A stretch of 64,000 bases of DNA, taken from positions 4,879,001 through 4,943,000 of the forward strand of contig CM038046.1 in assembly GCA_021397845.1 (NCBI GenBank). Direction: 5' to 3'. This stretch comes from Areca catechu. Taxonomy: Eukaryota; Streptophyta; Magnoliopsida; Arecales; Arecaceae. Positions 11,818-23,587 of the stretch are shown here, piece after piece (the first letter of the stretch is position 1; the number at the start of each line of letters is the position of its first letter). Below the pieces are notes generated by a model. The model did not search any database. It was not told the origin of the DNA and saw only the letters and a program-made list of their open reading frames with translations. The position numbers were made by a program, and so were the translations under genes.

Positions 11818-12390
11818 TAATCTCAAGTTGACACTGCTGCAAAAAAAAACCAAATATCAGCCTGGACCAAAATTTAGTTGGCAAGCGATGTTGTATCCTT
11901 GATAATGCTGCAACACTTGGTGAGGATGCAGTACTAGCTTAATGTTTGTATAAAAACTATAGCAGCACCGCCTAAATATCAGGGAGAAACAGATTCACAT
12001 AAATTTATGAGATTTTTAATAACTTCCCTTATCTATTATCAAAAAATGCAGTCAGAATGCCACATTTTGGATTTAAACCAGAACTTCAATCAATTTTTCT
12101 TTACGTGTCCACTAATTCAATCCAGACTTTGCCTTCAACTGTATCTTGCATAATGGGTTGCAGTTTCTAGCATTGAAGCAAAATCATCATGCAACAATAT
12201 CACAATCAAGCTTCCAAGCACTTAAAGCATGACTTTCTAATTTGAATCATTGACACCCACTGTTATCTGTTATGATTGTTGAAAAATGAAGTCCAAAGTG
12301 TTTTCAAAGCTCGGTTATTACCAGCATACAGGAAAATATTTTAAATTCTACTATTCTGGCTTCTATCAACTTTATCCACAATGAATGCTA
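11818..12390. other. Intergenic, 3' flank of the bL27m gene
   Basis: AT-rich sequence with no recognisable gene or element. It probably includes the 3' untranslated region of the minus-strand ribosomal protein gene. Confidence 0.3.
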
Positions 12391-13030
12391 CTAACATAAC
12401 TGGCTCTTAGCATCAGGTTTGGTAGCGGCATCTGCATGGATGGGGTGAAGAACAAGACCATCCTTGGGATCATCGACATGCACCCACTTGCGGCCACTCA
12501 GCTTGTGGCGTTCAAACCGCACATTTCTGTCTTTCCGGGCATATTAAGTGTGATCCTTTCCCATCCCAACATATTTTCCAGGGTGAAATCGAGTACCCCA
12601 TTGGCGAACAATGATGTTCCCAGGAATTACTCTCTACAGAACAAACAAAAGGGCGGGGGCATGTATGAATGAGAAAAACTTTAAATTAAAGAAAAAGTTG
12701 ATTAAATGTACTACATAATAACTCAGAAGCAGTTCAATTTCATATACCTCTCCACCGAATTTCTTCACACCTAGGTTCTTGGGGTTGGAGTCACGACCAT
12801 TGTTTGTTGATCCTGCAGTCTTTTTTGTGGCCCATCGTCTGAAAATCAAGTTCAGTCCTCCAGATGCCTCTGAAAGCAAGTGAATGGTTTAACCAATAAT
12901 TCAAAAACACCAGGTTTTTACACTTCTGACAGGGTAAAATGAGACCATTACCACTGGCATCACTGTAGACAGGAACATTTGTAACAAGATCTTTGAGACC
13001 CACTCGTCTGAATATTGTTGAGAGAGTCAT
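12391..13030 (-). pseudogene. MRPL27: Mitochondrial ribosomal protein bL27, three exons, premature stop
   Basis: Nuclear gene for a large-subunit mitoribosome protein. Coding exons 13030-12952, 12869-12748 and 12633-12391; introns of 82 and 114 bp have GT-AG ends and phases that join correctly (444 nt, 148 codons including the final stop). Exon 1 encodes a basic leader (MTLSTIFRRVGLKDLVTN). Exon 2 has the diagnostic RRWATKKTAGSTNNGRDS and PKNLGVKKFGGE. Exon 3 has RVIPGNIIVRQWGTRFHPG, KYVGMGKDHT, and later VRFERHKLSGRKWVHVD. Codon 97 is TAA (12546-12544) where the family has a leucine codon (HTLYA/HTLFA). Three more substitutions lie within the next six codons, but reading continues in frame to TAG at 12391. 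The retained introns show it is not a processed copy. It could be a decaying duplicate or a locus with a sequence error. Confidence 0.85.
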
Positions 13031-14960
13031 TATATCTGATCCTGAGAGAGCCACCAGAATAAAGTTTTATAAACAGGTCAGGAGAATTGATTGCAAAAAT
13101 CAGCTCACTGTTGGATGAATGGAGAACGGTAAACACAAGGACAAATGGCTCAAAATAGGGCAAACTAGCTTGGTTGAAGTTTTCACCATATATCAGTTAC
13201 TTGGACAGATTATAGCAATTCCTTGTTAATTTGACCTTAACCAGACTTCCACCTTGTTTGCATTTAGTTCTGATTAGTAGTTAGATGAACCAAGTCTGCT
13301 ATGAATACAAGCCAAGTCAAGCCACAATCACTGACCCCGTTATGATAAGATTTTGTACTTTATATGAAAAACAATCAGTTGCATATCCATGCCTCCACGA
13401 CGTTACACCAATATAAAAGATCCAGATCACTGAAGTATAATGGGCTCAAAATTGGTGAGGAAAAATAGTAGCTCAGATTGGTTTGGAGCTGTTTGAAATG
13501 AGAGGACCATGGAACCTGGGCATAAATTGTAGGAGAGAATTAAAATAAACATGATTTTCATGAAAGTTTCAGGCCCATATGACTAAGTTGCAGGTACAAA
13601 GGACTGAGAAACGTGGCTCCAAGCAGCAGGTGTAGATTTTTCCAATGTTTGCTATGATCATCTACCTAAAGCTATATTGAGAATAGAAGAAGTTACTTTG
13701 ACCTTCACAGAACCTGCTTTCATGCTCCATGATATTGTTTGTAGATTCATCCGAAAAACTAAATCTGAATCATATACATCAAGCACAAAAATGTTCAATT
13801 CAGTTTCCCACTAATATGTGAACCATGTCCACACAAAACCCGTCTGCTTCTATTCATTCTTTAGATTGTAAGACGAAAACATCCAGTGTTTGGAGACACT
13901 GTACAGACAGCTTCAAGTTTAATAATATTATTGGAAACTTGTTACATTCATACATGGAGAAGCCCTAAGTGAGCCAATTAACCAGCAAGACCATCATGCT
14001 GTTTATACTTCAAGGATACACGTGTGATTTTTCTGGTCATAATCATACTGCTGGTCTGCAGAAATGACTTCCTATTTCTGCCAACAGAATGCATTGAGAA
14101 ATTCACCTATGATCACCAACAATCAAGGAGTATCTCACCCCGATATACTTCAGAACCAGTTGTAAAAACGTCTACATTAATTTTATCCTCAAACTTCTGT
14201 ATCATATAAGAGCAACCATCAGAATCCAATTTCAACACAATTTCCTAAAGGAAGATATATACTGAAGATGACAACACTAAGTTGGAAATCAAATTAATCC
14301 TTAGTTGTTTATCATTCAGTCTCTAAGGAAGACATGCTTTAAAGCTTGAGGCCAGGAATCAATTCTTTAAGCCATTCAACTATGTAATTCCTTGCACTTC
14401 ACCAAATGATAAATTTTAAACATAACTTCATAACAGATCCAATAGACTCAAGGGGGCCAAAGAAGCATTTCATGTTTCTATTTCCTCCATACAATGTAAA
14501 GCAAATGGAAGAACACATTACATTTTATGAATTACCAAACTAAGATTCTATAAAATATGCATCTGTTGCATATTACAACATAATTATCATCCTGCAATTC
14601 GATAGTATTAGTTTTTCCTAATGCAGAAATCGAATAAAAACTATTCAGACATCTGCCAAGTACACTTTGAACTGAATGGACCAGAACATTTATAAAATTA
14701 CATACTTTTACCTATAGATCACCAAGTCCAGCAATCCTCATAGCCCCAGCATCTTGTTCTTGATATCTTTCCTAATAACTTTGGCTTTTACATCTTAGGC
14801 TATCACTACTATCTTAATGGCTGTGGTGGTCCCAAATTTCTTAGCCACACCAGGTAGTCATTGGTTTGGTCAGCAAATAAAGTATTTGAAATGCTACATT
14901 TTGAAAAATCAGGTAATAGACCAAACATTATTTAATCAATGATTCTAGAATAGATAAAGC

Positions 14961-15242
14961 TCCAAGGTCTGTTATCAGGCCACCTAGACAATCATTTAAA
15001 GGCAAGATATCAAGGTCCGCTTTACTATCTCGTATAGGGCATACAATACCGCATAGATAAGGTGTTCCATTCACTGCATACATTTTTTTCTGAATATTTG
15101 AGGGTATCTTGGAGGGACAACTTCTTTCCGCAGACAATGCAGATCAGAACCGGAGTCAATGAAAGCACTGACCCTAAGGACTTGATCTTTAATCTTCCAA
15201 GTTATGGGGATTGCCCACCTTAGGGAAAAGTTAGAGAGCAAA
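14961..15242 (-). pseudogene. Retroelement or pararetrovirus-like aspartic protease remnant, copy A
   Basis: The minus-strand translation has the aspartic protease active-site pattern with a DSGS motif in the context FIDSGSDLHCLRKE. It is followed by a short stretch resembling the flank of the protease in caulimovirid and some Ty3-type polyproteins. It is an isolated fragment of about 280 bp with no neighbouring RT. I cannot say from this fragment whether it came from an endogenous pararetrovirus or an LTR element. Confidence 0.45.
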
Positions 15243-15460
15243 TCCTAATTAGTTCTTCACTTAGCCTCTCAGCTCTACATTCTTGCCTAAAGATTACTAG
15301 CTCTCAATGGAGGTCTCTTGTATGGTCATGGACTGGTTCTACATGGATGGGCACTGGTCTTTCTGATGTGCCTTTCTTTCATTTGAATTTGAGGGAATGG
15401 ACATAGGCAAGGGAACTGGACAAGATGGATGATGAGGATTCATCAACATCTTGGAAAGCT

Positions 15461-15738
15461 TCAAGGCCAATTATCAGGCCATGGAGACAGTCATTTAAAG
15501 GCAAGATATCAACGTCTGCCTTACCGTCTATTATCGGGCATACCATATAGATATGGTGGTCCATTCACTGCATACACTTTTTCCAAATATTTAACCCACT
15601 ATCCTGGAGGAACAATTTCTTTCCGCAAACAACTCAGATCAGAACTGGAGTCATTAAAAGCATTGATCATAAGGACTGGGTCTTTAATCTTCCAAGTTAT
15701 GGGGATTGCCCACCTTAGGAAAAAGTTAGAGAGCAAAA
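15461..15738 (-). pseudogene. Retroelement or pararetrovirus-like aspartic protease remnant, copy B
   Basis: A direct repeat of copy A, about 500 bp away in the same orientation and sharing TTCCAAGTTATGGGGATTGC. The active-site pattern is damaged (DSSS) and an in-frame stop follows. The pair is either a local duplication or two decayed insertions of the same element. Confidence 0.45.
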
Positions 15739-16260
15739 CCTCAATCATGCTTCTGATTTAAAGATCCACTTTGCAAAACATCAATGACCACACAAATTGA
15801 GCAAGGATGGTCATCATAGCTACTTAGACTAATTTCCTTGTGTTACAGTTTGAAACACCAACATATTGACTTCCATTTCTCTTTTCACTTCTCTCCTCGT
15901 ATCATTTAGAACCCTTCTATTCCGTAGGTCAGCCTTGCAAGTCCAAAATAAAGTCCCCCACATCATAAAGATATTTCCAACTACAGTCTTATTACCTACC
16001 TATCAACATCACTGGCCATTTTGGTGAATTGTTGCTTTTGGTTTTAAAATTGATTTTTTATCTCAAAATCATGGAAGAACCACTTGTGAAAGTTTTAAAG
16101 CCAATGAAATAGAGATCTTGGAATCGCTTGGTGTTGCAAGTGAACCCCAATTTATGCAACGATCCAAAATCTTTTTTTTAATTAGCTTCAAGAGGAAAAG
16201 AGCACAACACCGGGGAGAGAAACAGACAAAAAGATCAAGAGAATGAGGATGTGCGCGTAC

Positions 16261-17230
16261 CTGCTGCTTGGTCACTGGGGCTCCTCTTTGGCTCTCTTGT
16301 CGCCAATCCCACCCAATCTACCCAAAACCAGCGAGAACCCTAATACTGCAAGGGACAGCAACAAAGAGGCTCGGGATGCAAATATATTGGCCGGCATCAA
16401 TTCAGTGATTAGCGGGCAACGAGAAAACCCTAAAGATTCGAACGATAGACTAACCAAAAGCAATTCCCTTTAAACCAGTTACAACATATTCCAATACAAG
16501 ATAACATGAACGAATAAGAGGACCGACTTTGCAATTGATAGACCAGAAAAGTGAAAAGATTTCAACTTTCATGCTTAAATATAATAAGAAACAAGTAGGT
16601 TCACCAATTCCAATGAGAAAAACGGAAAAACAAAATGTTATATCCAATCGACAAAGATGAAGCGATCCTATGAATAGAAACGGAAAGGCAAATCAAAAAA
16701 GCAGGCGGATGCATCAGCAAGTCACAAACTTCCGACGTCCAAAAAGGACAACAAGACCAAAAACCGCATCAAGATGCCTCCTTTCCAAAGTCTACAACTC
16801 CAAAACAAGCAGCATTTATTCGCACAAACCACCAAGAAAAAAAAAAACCACTGTAGGAGAACGAGAACAAAAAACCGCTATAGGAGAACGAGAACAAAAA
16901 ATGGCCATACCACGGCCCAGAACCCAACAAAACGGAACGAAAACCCAATCCCAGCACTCGAATAAACAAGTCTAGATCAACAAACATCCAAAAAATAGAT
17001 CAAATAGCACAAAAAAAATCATTCAACAGGGACTCTTGGATGCGAAATAGAAACCTGGAAGAAGTGGAGCAACGGAAGTGAAAGGAAAAGAGTGCGAAAC
17101 AGAACAAGAGAGAGTCGTCCGTCGTTTGGGCCCACTCGTGGCCTTGGGAGAGGGAAAGAAGGGAAAAAGAAACAAGAGAGGTGGAGGGCAGCCGGAGACT
17201 AGAAAATAACGAAGACGAGGTGCTTAGGGT
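16261..17230 (-). promoter_or_regulatory. Candidate 5' non-coding exons and promoter of the bL27m gene
   Basis: On the minus strand this stretch has the pyrimidine-rich, TAGGGTTT-containing composition common in 5' leaders of plant translation-machinery genes (TTAGGGTTTTCTCG near 16430, CCTAAGCACC complement near 17220). Possible donors are CAG|GTACGC at 16260 and CAG|GTTTCT at 17054. A 63-codon frame (16463-16272) with a hydrophobic stretch is present but I do not recognise it. Confidence 0.35.
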
Positions 17231-18857
17231 TTCGGCAGGAGGAGGAAAGAAGAGTCACAGGGTTTTGGTTAAAGAATTTTCAGTTAAAAAAAAATCAAAC
17301 CAAATCGGCCCGGCCGGTCTAATCGGTTCAACCGATTCTTCCACAAAGTTTGGACCACTTATCAATCAACAATTATCCTTTAGGACCGGACAGGCAACCC
17401 ATTCCCGGTTCAATCAATCAAACAAACCGGTCCAATCTGATTTTAAAAAATATTGGGGCTAACACTATCATCTGCTGAAAGGCGTTATTTATATCACAGA
17501 GGAGATTGCCCAACTGTCCAACTAAAAAAGATTAAGAGTATGAATAAGAATAGGCTGGATTAGGTTGGATCATGAATGATCCCGGTCAAATCTAATTTTT
17601 TGATCAATTTTTTTTATTGAATTAAGATCTAATCTAATAAAAAATTAGATCGGTTTGAATAGGTTCATGATCAAAATTTTCAATCCAATAAATTATTTAA
17701 GTTGGATCGATCTAGTTTCAATCTAAAAAAATTAATTCTAAACTGAATCCAGATCAAATGTATAACTATATTTTAATTATCACATAATCAACTACTATTA
17801 ATCATACAGATAACACAAGTAACAATATTTTTAAAATAAATTAAAATAAAAAAATAATTATAAATTTATTTTTATGTTAAAAATATGATTCATACAAATT
17901 TTAAATCATAATTTTAAGATCCAAATATATTTGATAATGATGGTATTATCAGGTTAGGATCGGATTAGATCTGCATTTAGTAAATCCAAGTCTAACCCGA
18001 AAAAAAGAATGGATCTAATTTTAGGATCCAACCCAGATCCATATATTCTTAAAAACAAGTTAGAACTGGTTTAAACAAGTTGGATCGAGTTGGGTTATGG
18101 ACCAATCCAACCAATTTGTAGTGAGGTATCTAAACTAAGAATGGCAAAGATATCTATAAATTTAAATAGTTTAAAATCTTAGTATCGGAACGTATCCCAA
18201 ACCTAGTTATAAAATTATCCAAAAATCTCCGACCCATCCTATTAAAAAATGATAAACCCGCCGGACAACCAAAACGCTCCGAATTCCCTAACTTCAATAT
18301 TTGTTGTGTATTGTAATGGATATAGAAATATAACTCTATTCCACTTACAAGAAGGACAATGGAATGTTGAGCTTGGCAAGAAGCAAAACAATTTTACATT
18401 GACATATATTATGAAAACAAACATAATTAATCAAATCAAAGCATGGGCACTTCTTAAATAGTACGTTTTAGGATTAAAACGTAACTCTCACTATAATTTA
18501 CAATAGCATTTTAAGGTAAAATCAAAAACTGAAACAAGTTTCTTAACAGATTTTGTTAAGAAAAAAGAAGCTTAATTGAGCAAGAAATACTCACAACTAG
18601 TGAAATAAAGATATGACATTGGACCATCAGCCCAGTTTATGAGACGTTTGGTAACTCAATTTATGAAATTTCTAATATATAGGTATCATGCGGACATATG
18701 TCGATGTGGATGCTTTTAAGAGATCTTTCCTTCATCAGGTTAGGACCAGGCCTTATTAGTCAATCAATCATCACACTATCGCAATACTTGTTAAATTATG
18801 CTGAGAAGTTGTCCCGTGTACTCACATATTTTCAGACAAATGATTTAAAAGTCATTC
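17231..18857. other. AT-rich intergenic region
   Basis: No gene recognised. About 17540-18120 is rich in short GGATC/GATCC-containing words (GTTGGATC, GATCCAACC) in both orientations, suggesting an old inverted-repeat transposon, but I could not define ends or a target duplication. Confidence 0.3.
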
Positions 18858-19886
18858 TAAAGCTATCAATGGATCGGGTTCGGATCGAAACCCAGATATC
18901 TAAACCCGGATCCGATATTAGATACTGGACCCAGACTTGGACCCGAATACCCGACGGGTCTACTTTTAAAGTACCAGATCCGGATCCGAATGGATCCCGG
19001 GTATCTAGACCCGAACAAGCTTAAAAAAAAAAAATCTTACTAGCTGGGGCTCGGATCCGAGGACGATGAATAGCAGTTTGGGACAGGAACAGCAGTAGCC
19101 GGAGGGGCGGGGAGCATTTTTGGGGGCCAGCCGCGCGATCTCATGGGGTGCTGCCGGTAGCGGGCATCGGCGGCGACGTTGCCAAGGGAAGAAGAGGCCG
19201 TGGCCGGAAGACCATCTTGAAAGGGAGAAAGGGGGAATCGGGGAACTGAGAAAGAAAGAGAGGCTTTGGCCGTCGAGGAGGGAAGGCGTGCCGTCGAGGG
19301 AGGCGTCGACCGTGGAGGCAGAGCGGATTTGGGGATCCGCTGGAAGGGAGAGGCTGCGTCGGGGGGAGGGCCGAAGGCGGCGTTGGCCGTCAGGGGGAGA
19401 CGTCGGCCGTGGGCATGGAGACGGAGTGTTGGAGGCGTCGACCGTGGAGGCGAAGCGGATTTGGGGATCCGCTGGAAGGGAGAGGCGACGTCGGGAGGGG
19501 GGGAAGGGCTGGAGGCGACGTCGGGAGGGGGGGAGGGCTGGAGGCGGCGTCGGCCGACAGGGGGGAGGCGTCGGTCGTGGGCATGGAGACGGAGCGTCGG
19601 AGCGGAATGGGGATCGATAGATGCTCATTTCGCTGGCGGCTGGAAGGGAGAAGGGCCAAAGGGCTAGGCACTTGAAGGAAGTTCTTATAATAACAGCGCG
19701 ATCGATTTTTAACTGTTCGATTATGATCCAACGTCCTACATTTATATAAATATATAAATATATATATAATATTATTTTATTTAATCGGGGGTCCAGGTAA
19801 ATGGGTTCAGATTGAGATCCATACCCGGATCCGTTGGATCCAAATCCACGGGTCTTAGGTCCGGACCCGATCCATTAACAGTTCTA
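18858..19886. mobile_element. Non-autonomous hAT element with GC-rich cargo
   Basis: A 1029-bp element flanked by a perfect 8-bp target duplication AGTCATTC (18850-18857 and 19887-19894), the hAT hallmark. The left end TAAAGCTATCAATGGATCGG matches the reverse complement of the right end, TAGAACTGTTAATGGATCGG. Subterminal zones are filled with GGATCCGG/CCGGATCC words. The centre (about 19050-19680) is strikingly GC-rich and unlike the AT-rich ends, as in pack-type transposons that have picked up genomic DNA. No transposase is encoded. Confidence 0.85.
19266..19610. repeat. GC-rich tandem repeat inside the hAT cargo
   Basis: A unit containing GTCGACCGTGGAGGC, then GCGGATTTGGGGATCCGCTG and GGAAGGGAGAGGC occurs at about 19308 and again at about 19437. 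A shorter CGTCGGGAGGGGGG(G)A unit is repeated near 19490-19530. Open frames on both strands across the cargo come from this GC-rich repeat and show no known domain. Confidence 0.75.
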
Positions 19887-19984
19887 AGTCATTCAATGTA
19901 AACGCCAGATTTGGAGAGAGGCGCTGCAATGCCAGAGTTTGTCATAGACCTAATAAAACAACGATGATGGACTACGGTCTATGG

Positions 19985-20620
19985 GCAACGGAAAACTTTC
20001 GATAATTATAACATTGGAATTTAAAATATATAGGGTTAAAAGTAGTAATTAAGAAGATCTAGAGTGATCATCTAAGATTTGGAGGCACATTAAAAAGGTG
20101 TGGGAGATCATTCTAGTGAAAGATATTTTGTTCTACAGCAGGAAGGTCCAAGATGGAGCCATCATTTTTATTCAGCAGTTGATGGAATGATTTAGATACA
20201 AAGGAGAACCTATTTATAAATAAGTTTGCCTGCTACGATGATAAATTACCAAGAGAGGTAATTATAGTAGGCATTTAGGAGATGAAATTGTTTAAAGACT
20301 TTGTATGATGGAGCAGCAAGTGTGTGGAGTACCTACCACGTGCCGTACGATATTTTCTGTTTCTGGGCATTCTAAATATTGGGAATCTTCAATTTAGATG
20401 GCCTGTATTTGACTTTGTGCCAATAATATTCAAACTAGAATCTTCAAACAATGGCAAATACCAGTATTAGAGTGACATTGGGATATGCCAGAGGTAGCAG
20501 CGTAGATTTTTTTTAAAAAAAAAAAAAAAAAAAAATTGGAGAAGACCAACTAGAACTCCTATAAATCCTTAAACTAGATTAGCAAAGACTTAATCAAGAA
20601 TCAAGATTGTTTTTACATTG
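19985..20620. repeat. Dispersed repeat copy 2
   Basis: Direct-orientation relative of 7560-8290, clearly diverged and with deletions. An A-rich run at 20514-20535 interrupts it. Ends and class are undefined. Confidence 0.7.
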
Positions 20621-23582
20621 TTAGTAGAAAGTCTTGCTAATAAACCTGTCTCATTTTCGTTACAAGGGAAGAATTGGCAACAATAACTAGTTTCAGATGG
20701 ATGGAAAGATTGGAGCACATGACATCAGATGGCCACCAATTGGTTCAGTTGGCAAAAGTTACTGGAGCTTGGATATGAGTGATATGGGTTAATTATTGTC
20801 CATATGCGTATATACATATATATAATTTGGGTGGGGTCTAACAGCCCTTTCAACTTGTTTAAAGAGAAAACAAAGAATGACATCAGCTGAGAAATGGCAG
20901 ATTACAATGCTTGTAATCAAACCTTCTGCCATTTTTATGCATTGGAAAAACCACCACTTTCCGAGAGGATAAGTCTTGAATATCGATGCATTATTAGTAG
21001 TAAATGATATCAACCATCCAGAACAAAAAGCCCATAAGAAACAGCTTCAGCTGGAATTCCATTAACTTTTCCACAATACCTACTGAAAATGTAATAGATC
21101 CATGGAATTGAATAGGCCCATAATATATCCTCACCAGCCATGCAGCTCTTTGGAAGAGCAAATACCAGTTCTCCCCGTGGTATATTGCAATTGCTCTTTG
21201 ACATGCCTGAGGGCAAGAAGAACACTTTGTACGTTATTGTTGACCACTGGTTTGCACCCCTCCAGGTTGGGCTGAATGCTTGCTGGAACTAGAGCCAGTG
21301 TATTGTCTACCTCTTCAACATGATGCTCAACAGTACTCAGATTGTCTGCAGAAGATTGCCTGGTCCAATAAGTAAAAATGTAAGCTTGTCGGCTTTATGA
21401 TAAGCAACATTTGAGACACAGAGAGAGAGAGGTATAACATTGGCTGGAGAAAACAAGGTAATAAACCTTATATTGGAAGTTCATGGCTTCAGCATCTTGG
21501 TAATATTCATGAATTATTCTCAATTCTTGTAAGTGTACAAAGATAAAGAACCATAGATTTCTTCTTCTTCTTTTATTATTTTTTTTAAAAAAGGGTTTTC
21601 TACACTTATTCTAATTTGCTTGGACAAGCTTAATTTATTCCAGGTTGATAATCTCTCCAATGAGCAAATTTACATTGCTCAACAGACCCGCGCAAAAAAA
21701 TGATGTACATTCACTGAAAACTGGTTTTTGTTTTGGTTGTTATTGAATATAGATTTAGACATACACGTAAAAGATAAACCTGATTGTGTCATCAGCTTGG
21801 GTTGGCTATTGCATAATAAATACATTTTTCAAAAGCCAATTCATTGCCCTTGTCCATACAAGACAAACACCATGCATGATGCACACAAGCTCAGGTGTCA
21901 TGTATGTTTATGATTGAATTGACTTGGTTCATGGGAAGAGGTTGTATATGTGACATGCATAAGTTCTTCACCATTTTATGGGTCTGGCATGTGTCATGTA
22001 TAATAAGAAATCTTGTGGCAGAAATTTGGAGTTGATTCAAAACAAATGTCATTGAAATCTGATTCTTGTTTGACATTGTTGTAGTAGGACTTCAGTTATA
22101 TCTGCTTTTCTAAATATTACATTATTCATAGGTATTTATTAACATGTGATCTGAATCAGTTTGACAACAAAAAAGGATAATAAACTGTCTGGGTTCAACA
22201 TGATGCAACTTGGAAAGCCAGTTAACTTGCGGGTGAACATATTTTGAAGACAGCCATACATTATCTAAGTACTTTCCCCTAGAATGCTGTAGCTGCGAAG
22301 ATAAAAAAATGGAGACCTTGTACAGAACAAGAAACATTTTACAACAGGAATACAAGTAGGTTTTCTAGATGTTGTTCTTGGACTTGTTCATAGCATGACA
22401 GATCCTAATACATTTGGGACAAAAGAATTTTCACTGCTTTTCTTTATAAACTGCCACTGCACATTAGTTTCAATCTGATTTTATAAACTGCAATCACACT
22501 ATTGAGGTTCTGCATGGTTTGTCCAAATTCTGAATCCAACAGGTTGACATGTTATAAAGTGCACTTTTTGTAGGCACCCTTCAAACGACACAAGAGTCTT
22601 GAATTGCCACTTGTAAATAGTCAATTCCCATGGATGTTAAATATTTTCAGTTAGTTCAAGTTTTTTATATTGTTGGTTATATCTATTTTGACGATCCAGT
22701 ATTTGGAAAATGTTCATGAACATAGATGTGAATTTTTTCCCCCTTGGTTCCCTTTTCCATGCACCTAATCATATATTTCTCAGGAAAATACATGAAGGAG
22801 AAAGTTCCACTGTTTCTCTCCTTCTCAGGTATCTGTGAGCTTAATGATATTTGTAGGCTTTTTGAGGTTGAGAAGGATAAAATATAGAAAGCAACTGTAC
22901 ACGATAAAGGCAAATTCTATCAACTAAATGCTTATGATGCATGATATGTTAGCATATTACATTCATCAAACTTATACATGGCAAAACTATAAGATCATTG
23001 CTACAAGTTGTGAGTGGAAGAAGGATGCACCACAATCTAGCAGCTTGGAGATTTCTTGACAAGTACACAGTTGATAAATGCAGAATAAAATGGGTGACCA
23101 CACTACCGGATGGCCTTTTCAAGGTTTATATATAGATCAGTTAGTAATGAAAGAGGGATTCCTTGTTCATCATACATGAGAAGTGGAAGGAGAAATGACC
23201 AAATGATGATTAGAAGAAACAACTCAAGGATGTTTCTGAATTCTAGGAGTAAGTCGTGGAATTAGATAACAACTAGGATACAACTAAAGGAATATTTCTT
23301 CATGCAGAAAGCAAGATGAAAATTGCTTTGTTGGAGAAGTAATGCTGCATTTGATGGCAGCTCGACTTTCCTCTTGTGGTTTTCCTGATCTTTTACCCCC
23401 CTCCTTTCATCCTTTTGATACTTGTGTTCAGTTGACTCTCTCTTTTGCATCAACATCTACTTTATTTTTATCCATTTTGGAAACAGAGCTTCACACGTAA
23501 CGGGCAATCACATAGATGGCAAGGTAGTCTCACCTGTGTGCCTGGCAAACTCATTGCCTTGCATCCACCACATGCTAACATA
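20621..23582. other. Intergenic region with one orphan coding-like exon
   Basis: Mostly AT-rich with no recognisable elements. The only coding-like signal is the minus-strand segment 21359-21135, listed separately. Confidence 0.35.
21135..21359 (-). pseudogene. Orphan coding-like exon, unidentified coiled-coil-like protein
   Basis: On the minus strand a possible acceptor (TTGGACCAG, exon from 21359) is followed by an open frame including ADNLSTVEHHVEEVDNTLA, LVPASIQPNLEGC and VQSVLLALRHVKEQLQYTTG, ending at a possible donor G|GTGAGG (21135). The heptad-like pattern and residue use look like real protein, perhaps from a nucleoporin-type coiled coil, but I am not certain of the family. No flanking exons were found, so it is a fragment or a part of an undetected gene. 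Confidence 0.3.
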
Positions 23583-23587
23583 CCAAG

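Larger units (their letters stand above)
13031..16261 (-). other. Likely long 5' untranslated-region intron of the bL27m locus
   Basis: A good splice acceptor (CTCTCAG) sits 10 nt upstream of the bL27m ATG, so the start codon exon is preceded by an intron. The nearest good donor on the minus strand is CAG|GTACGC at 16261/16260. About 3.2 kb between them is AT-rich with no gene except the protease-like repeats at 14961-15738. Confidence 0.35.

Noticed and set aside
16272..16463. 63-codon minus frame with a hydrophobic segment
   Set aside because: Plausible small membrane peptide, but it overlaps a likely 5' non-coding exon and I see no family match.
17540..18130. Possible inverted-repeat transposon rich in GGATC words
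   Set aside because: No clear terminal inverted repeat or target duplication could be aligned.
19005..19731. Open frames of up to 207 residues in the hAT cargo
   Set aside because: GC-rich repeats open on both strands, no known domain, no start context or splice support.
21010..21225. 71-codon minus frame
   Set aside because: Overlaps the orphan exon in another frame; the other frame has the better helical, protein-like pattern and splice sites.
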